Counted from the stretch's first letter, positions 36,666-45,791 are shown. The stretch is DNA of 64,000 bases from an unicellular cyanobacterium SU2 (GCA_002110465.1 NEED01000069.1:186001-250000), one strand, 5' to 3'. Notes: generated by a model not told the origin, from the sequence alone. Translations and numbers: made by a program.

Positions 36666-37910
36666 ATGTTCAACAGTATTTCCAGTCCAAAAAAAAGTAA
36701 AAAACATAACAAAAATCTTCCTTTCAATTTAAGTTTAGCCCTTGGTTTACTTGAGAATTACGATTCTCCTTTATATGTTTACGATAAAAATATTTTAGTT
36801 AAAACAATTCAAAAAATAACTCAATCTATTAGGTATCCTCATACAGAATTTAAGTTTGCTTCAGTGACGAACGGTAATATTAACCTACTGAAAATATTTA
36901 AAGACTATTATTGGGGACTTCATGCTAATACTCCTGGGGATATTTATTTAGGATTAAAAGCGGGATTTAATCCGAAGAATATTGTTTATAGTGGAAGTAA
37001 TCTTAATGCTCAAGAAATGCGGCAAGTTTTAATTTTGGGGGTTAATACCTTAAATCTAGATAGTATTTCTCAAATTGAATTATATTGTAAAGTTAATCAA
37101 CAATTAGATCAAACCAATTCAAATAGACAATTAGGAGTAAGATTGAATATTCCAGAATTGACAGGAGAAAGTCGTATTGGAATTAATCCTCAGGAATTTC
37201 CTCTAGTAATTCAGTTAGCGCAAAAATATGGTTTGCAAGTAACAGGATTGCATTTTTATCGAGGGACAGGAACTAATGCAACCGAAGCTTTTACTAAAGT
37301 TATTAATCAATTATTAGATGTTGGAAAACAATTACCTGACTGGCAATATTTAGATTTTGGTGGAGGTTTTGGATATCCTTATCAAGATAATAATGTCGCT
37401 TTTAATTGGGAAAATTTTGGAGAACAATTAACCGCAGCTTTAAATAAATCAGAACCAAAAATCAAACTTATTATTGAACCAGGTAGAGCCGCGATCGCTC
37501 AGTGTGGTACTCTTTTAACTAGAGTCGTTTCCGTCAAGTGGCAAGGAGATAAGCAAATTGTTGGTGTTGATACAACCATTTCTAATTTATCAGTTCTATC
37601 GGTTCATGGAGGCTATCGAGAAATTGTTACTTGGCATGAAAATTCAGAGCAATTATATTTAACAGATGTCTGTGGCAATACTACTTATTCAAGGGATTAT
37701 TTAGGTAAAAATTGTCAATTACCTGCTGTTAATGTCGGAGATATTCTAGGTATTTTAGATGTGGGTGCTTATGGTTTTGCAATGTCTTCTCATTTTTTAC
37801 ATCGTCTTTTACCTGCTGAAGTTTTGTTAGATAATAATCAACCTCGTTTGATTCGCAAAAGAGAACAGTATCATACTTTATTAACTAATCAAATTGTCGA
37901 TGAAGTGTAG
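36666..37910 (+). CDS. Type III PLP-fold decarboxylase homologue lacking the PLP lysine
   Basis: This 414-aa protein resembles diaminopimelate/ornithine decarboxylases: SPLYVYDKNIL at the start, GLHFYRGTGTN, LDFGGGFGYPY, IEPGRA, the TDVCGNTTYSRDYL equivalent of the catalytic CESxD loop, and GAYGFAMSSHF near the end. The segment that should read YAVKANSN reads FASVTNGN (residues 64-71), placing Val67 at the Schiff-base lysine. K63 is nearby but four residues off. It may be a non-catalytic homologue or use another residue. It sits 9 bp before the zinc-ribbon gene, in an apparent operon. Confidence 0.72.
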   Translation: MFNSISSPKKSKKHNKNLPFNLSLALGLLENYDSPLYVYDKNILVKTIQKITQSIRYPHTEFKFASVTNGNINLLKIFKDYYWGLHANTPGDIYLGLKAGFNPKNIVYSGSNLNAQEMRQVLILGVNTLNLDSISQIELYCKVNQQLDQTNSNRQLGVRLNIPELTGESRIGINPQEFPLVIQLAQKYGLQVTGLHFYRGTGTNATEAFTKVINQLLDVGKQLPDWQYLDFGGGFGYPYQDNNVAFNWENFGEQLTAALNKSEPKIKLIIEPGRAAIAQCGTLLTRVVSVKWQGDKQIVGVDTTISNLSVLSVHGGYREIVTWHENSEQLYLTDVCGNTTYSRDYLGKNCQLPAVNVGDILGILDVGAYGFAMSSHFLHRLLPAEVLLDNNQPRLIRKREQYHTLLTNQIVDEV

Positions 37911-37919
37911 AGGTATTTT

Positions 37920-39215
37920 ATGAAATGTATTAATTGTGGTACTGATAATAACTATAAAGATCGTCAGTATTACAAGAAACAATGTAAAAAGTGCGGTCAC
38001 CAATTTATTTTTGAACCTAAATCTACTAAAGTCACGGATAGTCTGTTTGCTAAAATTATCAAGGATATATCCTATAATGACTATATTCTTTATACTCAAA
38101 AGCAGTTTAATTACTATTTTGATAAAGTTCTTAAAAGTCGTAACGCTAAGTTTTCGATAGTTGGGTCACTTTTTCAATTCCTTTTTTCTGTAGGATTAGG
38201 AAGTCTAGTATTAACAAATACTATCTTTATTATGTTTATTATTTTCTACAATACAATTTATTTAGGTTTGTTATTCAAAAGTAGTCAATCTACTCAAAAA
38301 AATGTTAAACATCGCTCAAAAATCGCTAAACTATTGTTAATTATTGGTGGTCTTATTTTAAGCTTAGGGGGTTTGATAATATTAATTAGAGTTCAGTCAT
38401 TTTTCGGGTTTGTCGTAACAACTCTATTAGGAATGATATATATTTATTTTGGTATTATTGCATTATTTAAAAAAAAATCAATAGTTCAAACATTTTTATT
38501 TGAACCATTTCAATTAAAAAATTGGCAAGATGATTGGAATAGTATTAATAGTAGCTTACCTATTAATTTGTTGTCATTGATCCAGTCAAAAAATACAAAT
38601 ACTCTTATTAATCCTGAACTTAAAAAGTATAGCTTTGATTATTTAGTTGTTTGTGAAAAAGATGAAATTGCTAATTTTCTGATTGCCAACAATTTCCATA
38701 TAGAAAATAACTGCGCTATTTTAAGTATTACGGGTTACCCTAAAAACATTTTTCAGCCAATTTTAGACATGGCTAGACAAAATCCAAATTTAAAAGTTTA
38801 TGCCTTACATGATTGTAGCTTAGCAGGAGTTAGTGTCGTTAATAAATTAAAGACTAGACCAGATTGGTTTTTAAATTATCAGATACAAATTTACGACTTA
38901 GGGTTATCTTATCAGCAAGTAATGAAAATTCCCAATACTTTTCTAAGAAAAGATAATTATTCGCAACAAAGACAATTACCTTTTGAAGTTCGTCAACATT
39001 TATCATCAAAAGAAATTGAATGGTTAGAAAGTGGGTATTATGTGGAGTTAGAATCTTTTAGTCCCAGATTTCTCTTAAAAGTAGTCCAAAAAGGAATTAC
39101 TAAAACGAATAAAGTTGAATTGAATCAAGGAGAATTACCTAATAATTGGCATGAATCAGAGCTAGACGATACGAGAGAAGCTTTAATTGTGTTTAGCACC
39201 GATAATTTTGGTTAA
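37920..39215 (+). CDS. Zinc-ribbon membrane protein with Toprim-like C-terminal domain
   Basis: This 431-aa protein opens with a zinc ribbon (C3, C6, C22, C25: CINC and CKKC). Two to four TM helices follow (~78-118, ~136-157, ~160-183). The cytosolic C-terminal part (~235-431) has a Toprim-like pattern: Glu246 in DYLVVCEKDEIANFL after a beta-strand, then Asp298 in LKVYALHDCSLAGVSVV. The second Asp of a normal DxD is replaced (DCS), so metal binding may be altered. The gene starts 9 bp after the decarboxylase homologue. No named family is recognised, and the domain calls are by motif only. Confidence 0.65.
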   Translation: MKCINCGTDNNYKDRQYYKKQCKKCGHQFIFEPKSTKVTDSLFAKIIKDISYNDYILYTQKQFNYYFDKVLKSRNAKFSIVGSLFQFLFSVGLGSLVLTNTIFIMFIIFYNTIYLGLLFKSSQSTQKNVKHRSKIAKLLLIIGGLILSLGGLIILIRVQSFFGFVVTTLLGMIYIYFGIIALFKKKSIVQTFLFEPFQLKNWQDDWNSINSSLPINLLSLIQSKNTNTLINPELKKYSFDYLVVCEKDEIANFLIANNFHIENNCAILSITGYPKNIFQPILDMARQNPNLKVYALHDCSLAGVSVVNKLKTRPDWFLNYQIQIYDLGLSYQQVMKIPNTFLRKDNYSQQRQLPFEVRQHLSSKEIEWLESGYYVELESFSPRFLLKVVQKGITKTNKVELNQGELPNNWHESELDDTREALIVFSTDNFG

Positions 39216-39218
39216 ATT

Positions 39219-40952
39219 TTATTTTTGGTTAACTTGTAACCACATTTCTAAACTAACCAATAACCATAACTTTGTTCCATAACGTCCCCAAACATCCCCT
39301 TGATAATTAAGCCATTCTCTAATCAAATCTTGGTTAAGATAATCAGCAATTTTTGCTTTTTTAGAAAGTAGTAATCTTTTTGCTTTATTTTGCCAGTATT
39401 GATAGAAAAAAAGCTGTACAGGTACTCTCATGCCACTTTTAGGACGCTCAATAATATCTTTAGGTAATAAATCAGCAACTGCTTGTTTTAAAACCGCTTT
39501 TTCCTCAGAACCTTTTAACTTATATTGTGGGGAAATTTCCATGGATAATTGAACTATTCTGTGGTCAAATAAAGGGGAAAGTCCGATTAAATTTGCTGAA
39601 CTTGTTAAGTTATTAACTTTAGTTAAAATATGATCTGCACCTTTAAACTTAATATTAATCAACATAAGACGATTGACAAATTCATCAGATGAAGTTAAAT
39701 GGTCAATAAAAATATATTTTTGCGTTTTGACTTGTTGATAAACATCAGGTTTTAGTAAATTTTTTAGATCAATAAAACATTTTTTAAAACAAGTCAAGTA
39801 ATCATGTAATAAATTAAAATCTAAGGTTGAATTATTGTATAATTGACTTAAAATCATAGATTGATTTTTCGGTCCTCCAAAACAAGGATCTCCCCCCTCT
39901 CCATTGAGAATTATTTTACTATTTTCTTGAGCAATTTGAGCTAATAAATAGTTAGGAACAGTTAAGGGATCACCGATAGGATCATCTAAATTGGCTAGGG
40001 TAATTGCTAAATTATCCCACATTTTTTGGGGAGTAATTTCTAAGATATGATGTTCAGTCTGACAGTGTTGTGCTACCAAATTAGAAAACTCTAATTCATT
40101 GGGACACTCCTGACCAAAATGAATTGAATAAGTATGGATTTTTTCCTGATGAAATTTAGCTGATAAAGCAGTAATACAACTAGAATCTAATCCCCCTGAT
40201 AAATAAATACCAATAGGCTGTTTGAGTGGTAAATATTCAAGCATTACTTGTTCTAACAGTGAACGCAATTTGTCACTATGAAATTCTAAAGGTTCTTCGG
40301 GATGTTTAATATCTTGTTGAGGTTGCCAATAAACATTTATTTGCTCAGTAGGTAAAGTTAAAATTGCTCCAGGACGTAATTCTTTAACATCTTGCCATAG
40401 CGTATTTTCTCCAGGAATAAATGAGCAAGTTAAATAGTCTCTCAGAGCAACTAAGTTCAATTCATTAGAATGAAAAGGTAATAAATTTTTTAATCGAGGT
40501 GCTATGTAATAAGTTCTATTTTGTTTGCCATAATAAAGGGTACGACTACCCACACGATCTCTGACTAAAAAAACCTTTTTTTCTTGCTTATCCCAAATGG
40601 CAAAAGCAAACATTCCTTCGAGTAAGTGAAGACAATCAAAGCTAAATTTTTTCCAGAGTTTTAAAATTAGTTTGTAGTCGTCTATTGGGGTGGATTCTTC
40701 ATTTAACTTAAATTGAGCATCTAATTGATTTCTATTAGTTAACCAAAGGTCTCCCACAATCACTAAATTTTTTTCCTTATAGCAACAAGAATGAGCATTA
40801 ATGATAGTAAAATTATCCTCGATACAATAACTTTCAGAAATCATAAAACCGCTCGTATCACCCAATATGGCATACCAATTTGGAGTTAAATTAATGTTTA
40901 ATTGATGTTTTTTATAAGACAAAAACTGAAATAAATTTAGAAAATTTTTCAT
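39219..40952 (-). CDS. Asparagine-synthase family protein lacking the glutaminase Cys2
   Basis: This 577-aa protein has a degraded class II glutamine amidotransferase-like N-terminus (~1-165) and an asparagine synthetase domain with the PPi loop SGGLDSS (252-258), NGEGGDPCFGG and RPKSGMRVP. The start MKNFLNLF has no Cys2, so it cannot release ammonia from glutamine in the normal way. The same loss is seen in beta-lactam synthetases and lasso-peptide cyclases, which use the ATP-activation domain for amide or ring formation. It may therefore be an amide ligase or use free ammonia. It converges with the zinc-ribbon gene, the two stops being ~4 bp apart. Confidence 0.75.
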   Translation of the reverse strand: MKNFLNLFQFLSYKKHQLNINLTPNWYAILGDTSGFMISESYCIEDNFTIINAHSCCYKEKNLVIVGDLWLTNRNQLDAQFKLNEESTPIDDYKLILKLWKKFSFDCLHLLEGMFAFAIWDKQEKKVFLVRDRVGSRTLYYGKQNRTYYIAPRLKNLLPFHSNELNLVALRDYLTCSFIPGENTLWQDVKELRPGAILTLPTEQINVYWQPQQDIKHPEEPLEFHSDKLRSLLEQVMLEYLPLKQPIGIYLSGGLDSSCITALSAKFHQEKIHTYSIHFGQECPNELEFSNLVAQHCQTEHHILEITPQKMWDNLAITLANLDDPIGDPLTVPNYLLAQIAQENSKIILNGEGGDPCFGGPKNQSMILSQLYNNSTLDFNLLHDYLTCFKKCFIDLKNLLKPDVYQQVKTQKYIFIDHLTSSDEFVNRLMLINIKFKGADHILTKVNNLTSSANLIGLSPLFDHRIVQLSMEISPQYKLKGSEEKAVLKQAVADLLPKDIIERPKSGMRVPVQLFFYQYWQNKAKRLLLSKKAKIADYLNQDLIREWLNYQGDVWGRYGTKLWLLVSLEMWLQVNQK

Positions 40953-40997
40953 TAAAATTTTACCGAAATGAAGTCATCTTTGGGAAAAATCAGGTCT

Positions 40998-41020
40998 AAA
41001 AAAAGGGGCAATTAGCCCCT
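40998..41020 (-). terminator. Intrinsic terminator after psbO
   Basis: On the minus strand, AGGGGC (41015-41020) and GCCCCT (41004-41009) form a 6-bp stem with a 5-nt loop, followed by a run of T residues (A-run 40998-41003 on the plus strand). It lies 41 bp after the psbO stop. Confidence 0.85.
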
Positions 41021-41060
41021 AAAGATAATTTACTTTACGATTAAAATCAGTGTCAATGAT

Positions 41061-41894
41061 CTAGACTTCAGGTTCAACCCTGGCGTAGAAAATCCCGCGA
41101 ATTTTAACCTCAACAGCTTCTTTCGCTCCTAAGTCAGTATCAGAAGGCTGTTCACTTTCAAAGACACCCGCAATTTCTCCAGTTTCCTTATCAACCTTGG
41201 TGACTTGAAGGGACATAGACCCCTTACCAATGGGAGTTTGCTTAACATTAGCCCATTCTTCCTCATCGGCTGTAGCAGGGAGAGCAACCGCATTATCATA
41301 ACCAGTCGCTAACCCACGACCTTTAGGATCAAGGAAAGTCGCCCCACGATAGGAAGGAACTTTAAAGTCACCTTCAAAATCAGTAGAACTGTTGATAGAG
41401 GTAAATCCAGGCTCAGTTTTACCGACTAGATTCTTCATGGTGAAGAAGAAAGGAACTTGTTCACCGCCAGGTAACTGAACGGTAATTGGTTGGAAATCAA
41501 TCCCACCTTTTTCGACGAAAGTGAGTACCCCATCTTCATCAACGGTAATTTTACCGGTGATTTGCTCTAGGCTAGTAGTGTAACGAGTTAAAAGCTTACC
41601 AGGAACAAATTCAGCTTCCTTACGCTTACTAACCGGTTCTTCCTTGACGAAATATTCTTGGGGTTCTAGACACAAATCTTCCACCATATAAGTTTTACCT
41701 GGTTCAATGGGAATTGAACCCCGAGTAAATTCAGAAATTTGGGGGCATTTGTTAGCTAATCCCGTATTTAGGATTTCATCATAGGTCAATTCTTGAGGAT
41801 TAACTGCATTAGCAGGGCCGTCACTACAGGCCGTTAACATCCCCAAGCATAGTGCCAGAAAGGCAACTATTAAGGCGCGAAATTTCATACTCAA
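41061..41894 (-). CDS. psbO: Photosystem II manganese-stabilizing protein PsbO
   Basis: This 277-aa extrinsic PSII protein protects the Mn4CaO5 cluster on the lumenal side. The N-terminal signal (~1-24, ALIVAFLALCLGMLTACS) has a lipobox-like end. The mature protein has LTYDEILNTGLANKCPQ, the disulfide cysteines (NKCPQIS and DLCLEPQ), GKLLTRYTTSLEQITG, SYRGATFLDPKGRG and the acidic C-terminus. Length is normal. Transcription ends at the hairpin at 40998-41020. Confidence 0.96.
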   Translation of the reverse strand: MSMKFRALIVAFLALCLGMLTACSDGPANAVNPQELTYDEILNTGLANKCPQISEFTRGSIPIEPGKTYMVEDLCLEPQEYFVKEEPVSKRKEAEFVPGKLLTRYTTSLEQITGKITVDEDGVLTFVEKGGIDFQPITVQLPGGEQVPFFFTMKNLVGKTEPGFTSINSSTDFEGDFKVPSYRGATFLDPKGRGLATGYDNAVALPATADEEEWANVKQTPIGKGSMSLQVTKVDKETGEIAGVFESEQPSDTDLGAKEAVEVKIRGIFYARVEPEV

Positions 41895-42084
41895 CCTCTC
41901 TTTGTCAATCTCAAATTAAAAATCTCTTGTCCCTATGGGCATTACTCGTAAAGGAGATAATATATAGCTTCTTGGACAAGTTCGGTTAATGGTATCGGGA
42001 TCTACTGTACCAAAAATTCGTAACTACTCTTCCCATCTTCCCCTTATGATGAGGATGATTGGGAAAAAGATTCAAGGAGTAAGG

Positions 42085-42423
42085 ATGACGCAACCGGCAA
42101 CACCAGATGAAGCAAACTACTTACCTAAACCAGAAAATAGTCCCCTGTCCCAACGTCTTCAAGAAATGGTAGCTATTGTACAAACCTTAGCTTCTGACTG
42201 TGACGGCAATACTTATGACTTGCTTACTGTACTCCGTACTTTAGAAACTTTACACCAACAAATTCGCTCAGATCTATTTGAACCTTCTTTACCCAACACC
42301 CGCAAGGACTTGTATGAGGTTCTACGAGATATTGAAGAAACTGGAGGATGGCCTTATATTGAACGGATGAAACTCCAGAAATTTCTCCAGAATTTGTCGA
42401 TTTCTGAGTCTTCCCTCGATTAA
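42085..42423 (+). CDS. Conserved small hypothetical protein
   Basis: This 112-aa protein is read from the ATG at 42085, preceded by CAAGGAGTAAGG; the longer frame from 41989 overlaps the psbO promoter and is not favoured. It is soluble, helical and acidic (SPLSQRLQEMVAIVQTLASDCDGNTYDLLTVLRTLETLHQQI, then KDLYEVLRDIEETGGWPYIERMKLQKFL). It lies between psbO and psbEFLJ in reverse orientation. No family function is recognised; a photosynthesis role is suggested only by location. Confidence 0.65.
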   Translation: MTQPATPDEANYLPKPENSPLSQRLQEMVAIVQTLASDCDGNTYDLLTVLRTLETLHQQIRSDLFEPSLPNTRKDLYEVLRDIEETGGWPYIERMKLQKFLQNLSISESSLD

Positions 42424-42470
42424 CTAAAAAATTAGCCAATCATCGAATTACGACTGCTACGGGATTACTG

Positions 42471-42502
42471 AAAAATACCGCCAGCCTATTAAAACTGGCG
42501 GT
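42471..42502 (-). terminator. Terminator shared by psbEFLJ and the convergent gene
   Basis: An 8-bp perfect stem, ACCGCCAG (42477-42484) with CTGGCGGT (42495-42502), has a 10-nt loop. Read on the minus strand it is followed by a T-rich tract (TATTTTT), so it should stop psbEFLJ transcripts. It can also form in transcripts of the gene ending at 42423. Confidence 0.85.
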
Positions 42503-42551
42503 TTAATCGATTACTGAAATGGGATTCTTAGAAAAATGAATGGTTTAACTT

Positions 42552-42671
42552 CTACATCGAAGAACCTAGACCAGCATAAGCTCCGTAAAAGAAAAGACCC
42601 ACAACAGCAATAACGCCAAGTCCAGCAATAGTGCCGACTAGCCAAAGGGGGATTCTTCCTTCTGCAAACAT
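42552..42671 (-). CDS. psbJ: Photosystem II protein J
   Basis: This 39-aa single-helix PSII subunit reads [20 protein letters not shown] then [29 protein letters not shown] and the [10 protein letters not shown] end are diagnostic. It is the last gene of psbEFLJ, with AGGAGG upstream, and lies near cytochrome b559 where it affects plastoquinone exchange. Confidence 0.95.
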   Translation of the reverse strand: MFAEGRIPLWLVGTIAGLGVIAVVGLFFYGAYAGLGSSM

Positions 42672-42707
42672 GATTTTACCTCCTAATTTCTCCTAAAATA
42701 ATTTCAC

Positions 42708-42827
42708 TTAGTTAAAGAAATAACTAGAGAAAAGAATACCAAGAACAGCAACTAGGAGTAACCCTAGATACAGGGATGTTCTGTTAAGTTCGACCGGTTG
42801 GCGATTGGGATTAGTATTTCTTTCCAT
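42708..42827 (-). CDS. psbL: Photosystem II protein L
   Basis: This 39-aa subunit reads [20 protein letters not shown] and continues with a TM helix to SSYFFN. The [18 protein letters not shown] motif is diagnostic of PsbL, which sits at the PSII monomer interface and supports QA function. It starts 10 bp after psbF and precedes psbJ in the conserved operon. Confidence 0.95.
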   Translation of the reverse strand: MERNTNPNRQPVELNRTSLYLGLLLVAVLGILFSSYFFN

Positions 42828-42836
42828 GGGTTCCTC

Positions 42837-42971
42837 TTATCGTTGAATAAACTGCATAGCGGAGATAGCACCGATAAAGAAAACTGTGGGAACAGCTAAC
42901 GCATGAACAGACAGCCATCTAACGGTAAAAATGGGATAGGAAACGGGTTGATTGGGATTGTTACTTGTCAT
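42837..42971 (-). CDS. psbF: Cytochrome b559 beta subunit
   Basis: This 44-aa subunit reads [20 protein letters not shown] then [24 protein letters not shown]. The His in [10 protein letters not shown] is the haem ligand that pairs with the one in PsbE. It is second in psbEFLJ, 25 bp after psbE. Confidence 0.96.
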   Translation of the reverse strand: MTSNNPNQPVSYPIFTVRWLSVHALAVPTVFFIGAISAMQFIQR

Positions 42972-42996
42972 GGTTTCTAACCTTTTTTTGAATTAA

Positions 42997-43242
42997 CTAC
43001 TTGTTAAATTGCTCAATTTGTTGACTAGCTTCAAAACGGTCTTGAATAATGGGTAATTCCTGACGTTCCTGGGTGAAATATTCATCAGGACGAGGGGTTC
43101 CAAAAGCATCATAAGCGAGTCCGGTACTCACAAATAACCAACCCGCAATAAAGAGCATAGGGATGGTGATGCTATGAATAACCCAATAACGAATGCTAGT
43201 AACAATATCTGAAAATGGACGTTCTCCGGTAGTACCTGACAT
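42997..43242 (-). CDS. psbE: Cytochrome b559 alpha subunit
   Basis: This 81-aa subunit has [20 protein letters not shown], the haem-ligand His in [16 protein letters not shown], and the lumenal domain with [20 protein letters not shown]. With PsbF it forms the b559 haem essential for PSII assembly and photoprotection. It is first of psbEFLJ and lies ~97 bp downstream of ycf48, in the common cyanobacterial rubA-ycf48-psbEFLJ order. Confidence 0.97.
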   Translation of the reverse strand: MSGTTGERPFSDIVTSIRYWVIHSITIPMLFIAGWLFVSTGLAYDAFGTPRPDEYFTQERQELPIIQDRFEASQQIEQFNK

Positions 43243-43338
43243 TAATGTTCTCCTTACAAGTCAACGACAAATGGCAAAATCTAGTCTACTACGATCAGTG
43301 ACAGACCGATGCTTTTGCAAGCAAAGTACCTTAAGCTA

Positions 43339-44337
43339 CTAAGCAGCTTCTTCGGGAGCTTCGTATTTAAGCAACACTCCATCTTGTCCCAAAACAAATC
43401 CTTGCTCTGGGGTAACAAAGACAATTTTATAGAGATTAGATGGCACACTTTCAATGTCCCGATCTTTCTCCCAATTCTCCCCACCATCGGGGCTAGTGAG
43501 AAGATTTCCGCTACCGCCAGCCACCCAAAGTTCATCTGGGGTACGGTAAGCTAAATCTAAGAGACCCCAACTGGTAGACGGTTCTGGATAAATAACCTCT
43601 TGCCAATCTTCTAGATCTTCAGGGGGACTAAATTGGAGTTGACCCCCTCTAGCAAGTAACCAGAGACCACCATCCTCACTATAACCCATTTGTTGTAGTC
43701 GTCGGGAGGAATTACGATTATGGGGTGTCCACTCGTTTTGGCCAGGTTCCCAGGTAGAATAAAAATTCCCCCGTGCTGACACCGCTACATAACGACCATC
43801 GGGCGATCGCGTGATATTACGGGCTACCCCAACCGCCCCTTCAACTAAGGCTTGCCAGGTTTTTCCCCCATTAGTCGTTTTATAAATCGCTCCTAAATCG
43901 GTGACCATCTCTGCTGTTTTGGGTCCTAGGGCAGTCACACCATAGGGAGTTCCAGGGAGTTTTTCACTTAGGGGAATGCGAGACCAGTTTTCACCGCCGT
44001 CAGTAGTATGTAGCAGAATGGCTGGTTTCCCGGTGATCCACCCTTCCTCTCCATCAAAGCTAACTCCGGTAAAGCTAACTTTTTCGGCTTGGAGGTCGAG
44101 TTTCCGTTCTTCCCAGGATTCCCCCTCATCGGTGGTTTCAAACAAAGACGCTTTACTTCCCACTAGCCATCCGTGGTTTAAGTCATCCGTAAAGGCTAGA
44201 TCTGCAAAACTTGCATCTGTCTCGAGGACGATGGGTTTCCAGGGATTGTAACTGGTAGAAGGGACGCTACTACAACTGATGCAAAATAAGGAAATGGCTA
44301 GTAATATGACGATTTGTTTCAATTTTTTCATAAACAT
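43339..44337 (-). CDS. ycf48: Photosystem II assembly factor Ycf48 (HCF136)
   Basis: This 332-aa protein begins with a lipoprotein signal ([16 protein letters not shown], lipidated Cys ~22). A seven-bladed propeller follows, made of repeated units such as [42 protein letters not shown] and [12 protein letters not shown]. Ycf48 binds pre-D1 during PSII reaction-centre assembly on the lumenal face. It lies between rubredoxin and psbEFLJ. Length is normal. Confidence 0.95.
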   Translation of the reverse strand: MFMKKLKQIVILLAISLFCISCSSVPSTSYNPWKPIVLETDASFADLAFTDDLNHGWLVGSKASLFETTDEGESWEERKLDLQAEKVSFTGVSFDGEEGWITGKPAILLHTTDGGENWSRIPLSEKLPGTPYGVTALGPKTAEMVTDLGAIYKTTNGGKTWQALVEGAVGVARNITRSPDGRYVAVSARGNFYSTWEPGQNEWTPHNRNSSRRLQQMGYSEDGGLWLLARGGQLQFSPPEDLEDWQEVIYPEPSTSWGLLDLAYRTPDELWVAGGSGNLLTSPDGGENWEKDRDIESVPSNLYKIVFVTPEQGFVLGQDGVLLKYEAPEEAA

Positions 44338-44427
44338 CTCAAACTTAGAACTAGAGAACTATTTTTTGATCTGGCGATGTTGGCCAATGGCGGCCTCAAA
44401 CAATTCCCTAGTGTCAGGGTTAGAATC

Positions 44428-44775
44428 TTAATTTAAACCGTACAAACTGAGGAAAAAGAGGAAGAATAAGCCTAATCCTCCAAAAATCAACAAATTTTTC
44501 TGGCCAGGGGTCAGGTTATTAACGCCAAACCCATAGTTCAGGTTTTCCTGAAATCCAGAGGGAGCATTAGTCGCACCAATGTTGGTGAATTGGGCAGGAC
44601 GCGCTCCACAAACGGGACAACGCCAGTCACTCGGTAAGGCTTCAAAAAGGGTTCCAGGGGCAATATTCCCCTTTCCGTCTCCTTTGCTAGGTTCATAAAC
44701 GTAGCCACAGAGGCGGCATTCATGATTAGCTGGAGCCTGTTCGGCTAAAGTTTGTTCTTTGGGTCGCTCATTCAT
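44428..44775 (-). CDS. rubA: Membrane-anchored rubredoxin RubA
   Basis: This 115-aa protein has the rubredoxin iron site ([10 protein letters not shown] and [13 protein letters not shown]) and a C-terminal TM helix ([19 protein letters not shown]). This anchored form is restricted to oxygenic phototrophs and is needed for PSII (and in some studies PSI) assembly. It is first of the rubA-ycf48-psbEFLJ cluster. Confidence 0.94.
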   Translation of the reverse strand: MNERPKEQTLAEQAPANHECRLCGYVYEPSKGDGKGNIAPGTLFEALPSDWRCPVCGARPAQFTNIGATNAPSGFQENLNYGFGVNNLTPGQKNLLIFGGLGLFFLFFLSLYGLN

Positions 44776-44852
44776 CAGAACACATGAAGCAAATCTTAAA
44801 ATCTATGTTACAAATTATCGCATAAAGTTTAACAGTGTTAATAAATTCTGAC

Positions 44853-45452
44853 TTACGAGCTATCTCCAACAACTAAATCCACAAGGTTTTTAATCAATCG
44901 TTCGGGCGACATGGGCATAATTTCTTTCCCGTGAAGCATTTCTTGGGTTAACAGATGATGGATTAAGGTTCCGACAAAAATTCTTGCTGTTACTTCAGGA
45001 TCACTAATTTTTAGTTCCGGATGCTCTTGGAAATAGTCGGTGAGAATAGCGATCGCCGGTTGAGCGACATTTTGTAGAAATAATTGGGATAATTCAGGAT
45101 GTTGTTCTGATTCAGCGATAAGCAGTCTCACGAAACTGAGATGCTCACGATCATTAACTTGTTCAAGAATTCGCCACCCTAATTCCGTTAAGACTTGTTG
45201 AGGTTCGCCAGTAAGGGGTTGAGACCACACCAACTTAAATTTTTGACTTCCTATCTGTTTAATCAGAGCAGTAAAGAGTGCTTCTTTATCAGAAAAATGA
45301 TTGTACAGGGTTTGTTTAGAAACACCAGCTACTTTGGCTATTTTATCCATACTTGTCCGAGTATAACCATTTTTCAGGAATTCTGGTAAGGCTCCCCGTA
45401 AAATTTGCTGAGCTTTAGCTGGTAAGTGAGGAGTAGAGGTGGGGAGAGACAT
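44853..45452 (-). CDS. TetR-family transcriptional regulator
   Basis: This 199-aa regulator has an N-terminal TetR helix-turn-helix (ALPEFLKNGYTRTSMDKIAKVAGVSKQTLYNHFSDKEALFTALI). The ligand-binding part has a TetR_C-type pattern (FVRLLIAESEQHPELSQLFLQ, ARIFVGTLIHHLLTQE), as in AcrR/AefR-like regulators. The inducer and target are unknown. It is isolated, with a 339-bp gap to the next gene and no adjacent exporter. Confidence 0.88.
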   Translation of the reverse strand: MSLPTSTPHLPAKAQQILRGALPEFLKNGYTRTSMDKIAKVAGVSKQTLYNHFSDKEALFTALIKQIGSQKFKLVWSQPLTGEPQQVLTELGWRILEQVNDREHLSFVRLLIAESEQHPELSQLFLQNVAQPAIAILTDYFQEHPELKISDPEVTARIFVGTLIHHLLTQEMLHGKEIMPMSPERLIKNLVDLVVGDSS

Positions 45453-45791
45453 AACTTATTTATCTTAATCTTAATCATTAAACCTAATAATCAAAAATAG
45501 CAGAAACGCAAAAATAATACCCCAACATCTCAAACTTACACGATTGTGCCAATAGAGCATCGCGTAGTTCACTCATGTTCTAAACTATAAATTAGGATTG
45601 CTGCTGTTTGAAAATACGACAATAATCTGTGAAATCCTTGACTCAGACCATGTCTTAATGTTTAGAAGTTCACAGGACAAAAAAAGAGAACATTCCGAGC
45701 TAAAGTTTGCCTAACCCATTATCTTAAGAAAAAGGACTATTTTTCTATAGTTTATTCTCCAGATTAATCGATAACAAAAAGAGGAAAATTA
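45453..45791. other. Intergenic region between TetR and SDR genes
   Basis: This 339-bp divergent gap is without a supported ORF or clear repeat. It should contain promoters for both flanking genes. No obvious TetR-type palindrome was identified by eye. Confidence 0.4.

Noticed and set aside
39219-40952. Lasso-peptide biosynthetic cluster
   Set aside because: Only the cyclase-like asparagine-synthase homologue is present; no B1/B2 protease or precursor peptide was found.
41989-42084. Longer N-terminus for the small gene ending at 42423
   Set aside because: The extension lies in the psbO promoter region and lacks a Shine-Dalgarno; the ATG at 42085 has CAAGGAG.
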